Shown: positions 18,111 to 18,687 of the stretch, piece by piece
Layout of the letters: every line of letters starts with the position of its first letter
Numbering within the stretch: position 1 is the stretch's first letter
From: Hymenoscyphus infarciens
Taxonomy: Eukaryota; Ascomycota; Leotiomycetes; Helotiales; Helotiaceae
NCBI GenBank assembly: GCA_001414345.1
Contig: LLCB01000591.1
Span: 1 to 18,687, forward strand
Direction: 5' to 3'
Length of the DNA: 18,687 bases
Notes under the pieces: model-generated
The model's input: the letters and a program-made list of their open reading frames with translations, nothing else
Databases searched by the model: none
Told to the model about the DNA's origin: nothing
Translations under genes and position numbers: made by a program

Positions 18111-18665
18111 GAAATGGAGGTTGGGAAGTTTGGGATTTGAATGGTTGCCGGGTAGGGTCCAAAAGTACATGTAATTTTTGCTTTTATCAAGGTGGAAGGA
18201 GGAGGCTGAATTGGGGTTCAAGACGGGTGTAAAACAGCATATAGCGGAAATGCCTCAATAATGATCACACGATGAAAAAGGATTCTACATCTCCACAACT
18301 CCATGGAGATTTCAAAATTTGAAGCCTGTGTATAAACCTCCAATGAGCAACCGGAAATAATTTTAACCATTTAGTAAGCGTGGGTTGCTTGGGGTCTTCC
18401 GCTGATTTGACTAAGCTCAACATTGTGCAACCAATAAACTAGATGTATGCTGGTTAGCTCAAGCCACGAGAAAGAAATTATCTACTGCGTGATCTCGTGT
18501 GTTTGTAGATACCACACGATGATGGAAGGGAAAGGTACCCGATTGACAATTGAGAAGAACCCAAAAGCAGAAATTCTGACACTCGAAAAGTTCATTGAAA
18601 AGGAGCTGAATGGGCACTATCGTGACAACGGATACACGATATACAAGAGTGTCAAACAATCCAGG
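18111..18665. other. Terminal stretch without a recognisable gene
   Basis: No supported coding region was found. A minus-strand frame at 18459-18659 has no recognisable features. AT content is moderate and no repeat of note is seen. Confidence 0.4.
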
Positions 18666-18687
18666 CCCCCCCCCCCCCCCCCCCCCC
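18666..18687 (+). repeat. Terminal homopolymer of 22 C residues
   Basis: The window ends in 22 uninterrupted C residues. This may be a real poly-C/poly-G tract that stopped assembly, or a sequencing or tailing artefact at a contig end. Confidence 0.85.

Noticed and set aside
18214..18222. GTTCAAGAC resembling a tRNA B box
   Set aside because: The flanking bases do not form a T-arm or acceptor stem and no A box lies at the right distance.

Overview
The window looks like nuclear DNA of a filamentous ascomycete (Pezizomycotina). Helotiales, for example a Botrytis or Sclerotinia relative, is my best guess from the gene families, but this was not tested. The evidence is short (56-65 nt) introns with GTATGT/GTAAGY donors, CTAAC/CTGAC branch points and NAG acceptors. 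A secreted endopolygalacturonase, a DUF3431 protein and two 2EXR-domain proteins are also present, and the transposon debris carries a RIP-like (repeat-induced point mutation) signature. Gene models were built by hand from open frames, splice signals and family knowledge; no search was run.

Layout. 1-2190 is a transposon graveyard. It holds a coding-like relic, a roughly 1.3 kb element with very long (about 355 bp) inverted arms and a TpA-saturated core, a 17-bp-arm palindrome, and a 235-bp MITE with 15-bp perfect terminal inverted repeats (TIRs) flanked by TA. 2253-4799 holds two divergent intron-containing genes: a conserved small fungal protein on the minus strand (three exons) and a DUF3431 protein on the plus strand, whose conserved Cys-rich tail appears only after splicing. 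4800-6330 is a long gene-free stretch with an interstitial telomere-like patch. 6331-7567 is an intact three-exon GH28 endopolygalacturonase with the full catalytic set. 8464-9645 and 10207-11646 are tandem 2EXR paralogues; the first is broken by one in-frame TAA. 11650-14890 has no convincing gene, but it carries four 11-bp-phased repeats. 14893-15565 is a spliced, Arg-rich protein of unknown family. 15566-17765 is gene-poor with faded tandem duplications. 17766-18110 is a small reading frame interrupted by one in-frame TGA. The window ends in 22 C residues.

The genes do not form an obvious pathway or cluster. The pectinase acts outside the cell on plant pectin. The others are uncharacterised families. 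I did not find a convincing new multi-gene system. The most unusual items are the long-armed RIP-scarred element, the two genes split by single stop codons in an otherwise continuous frame, the three potential stem-loops upstream of the first 2EXR gene, and the 11-bp-phased repeat array.
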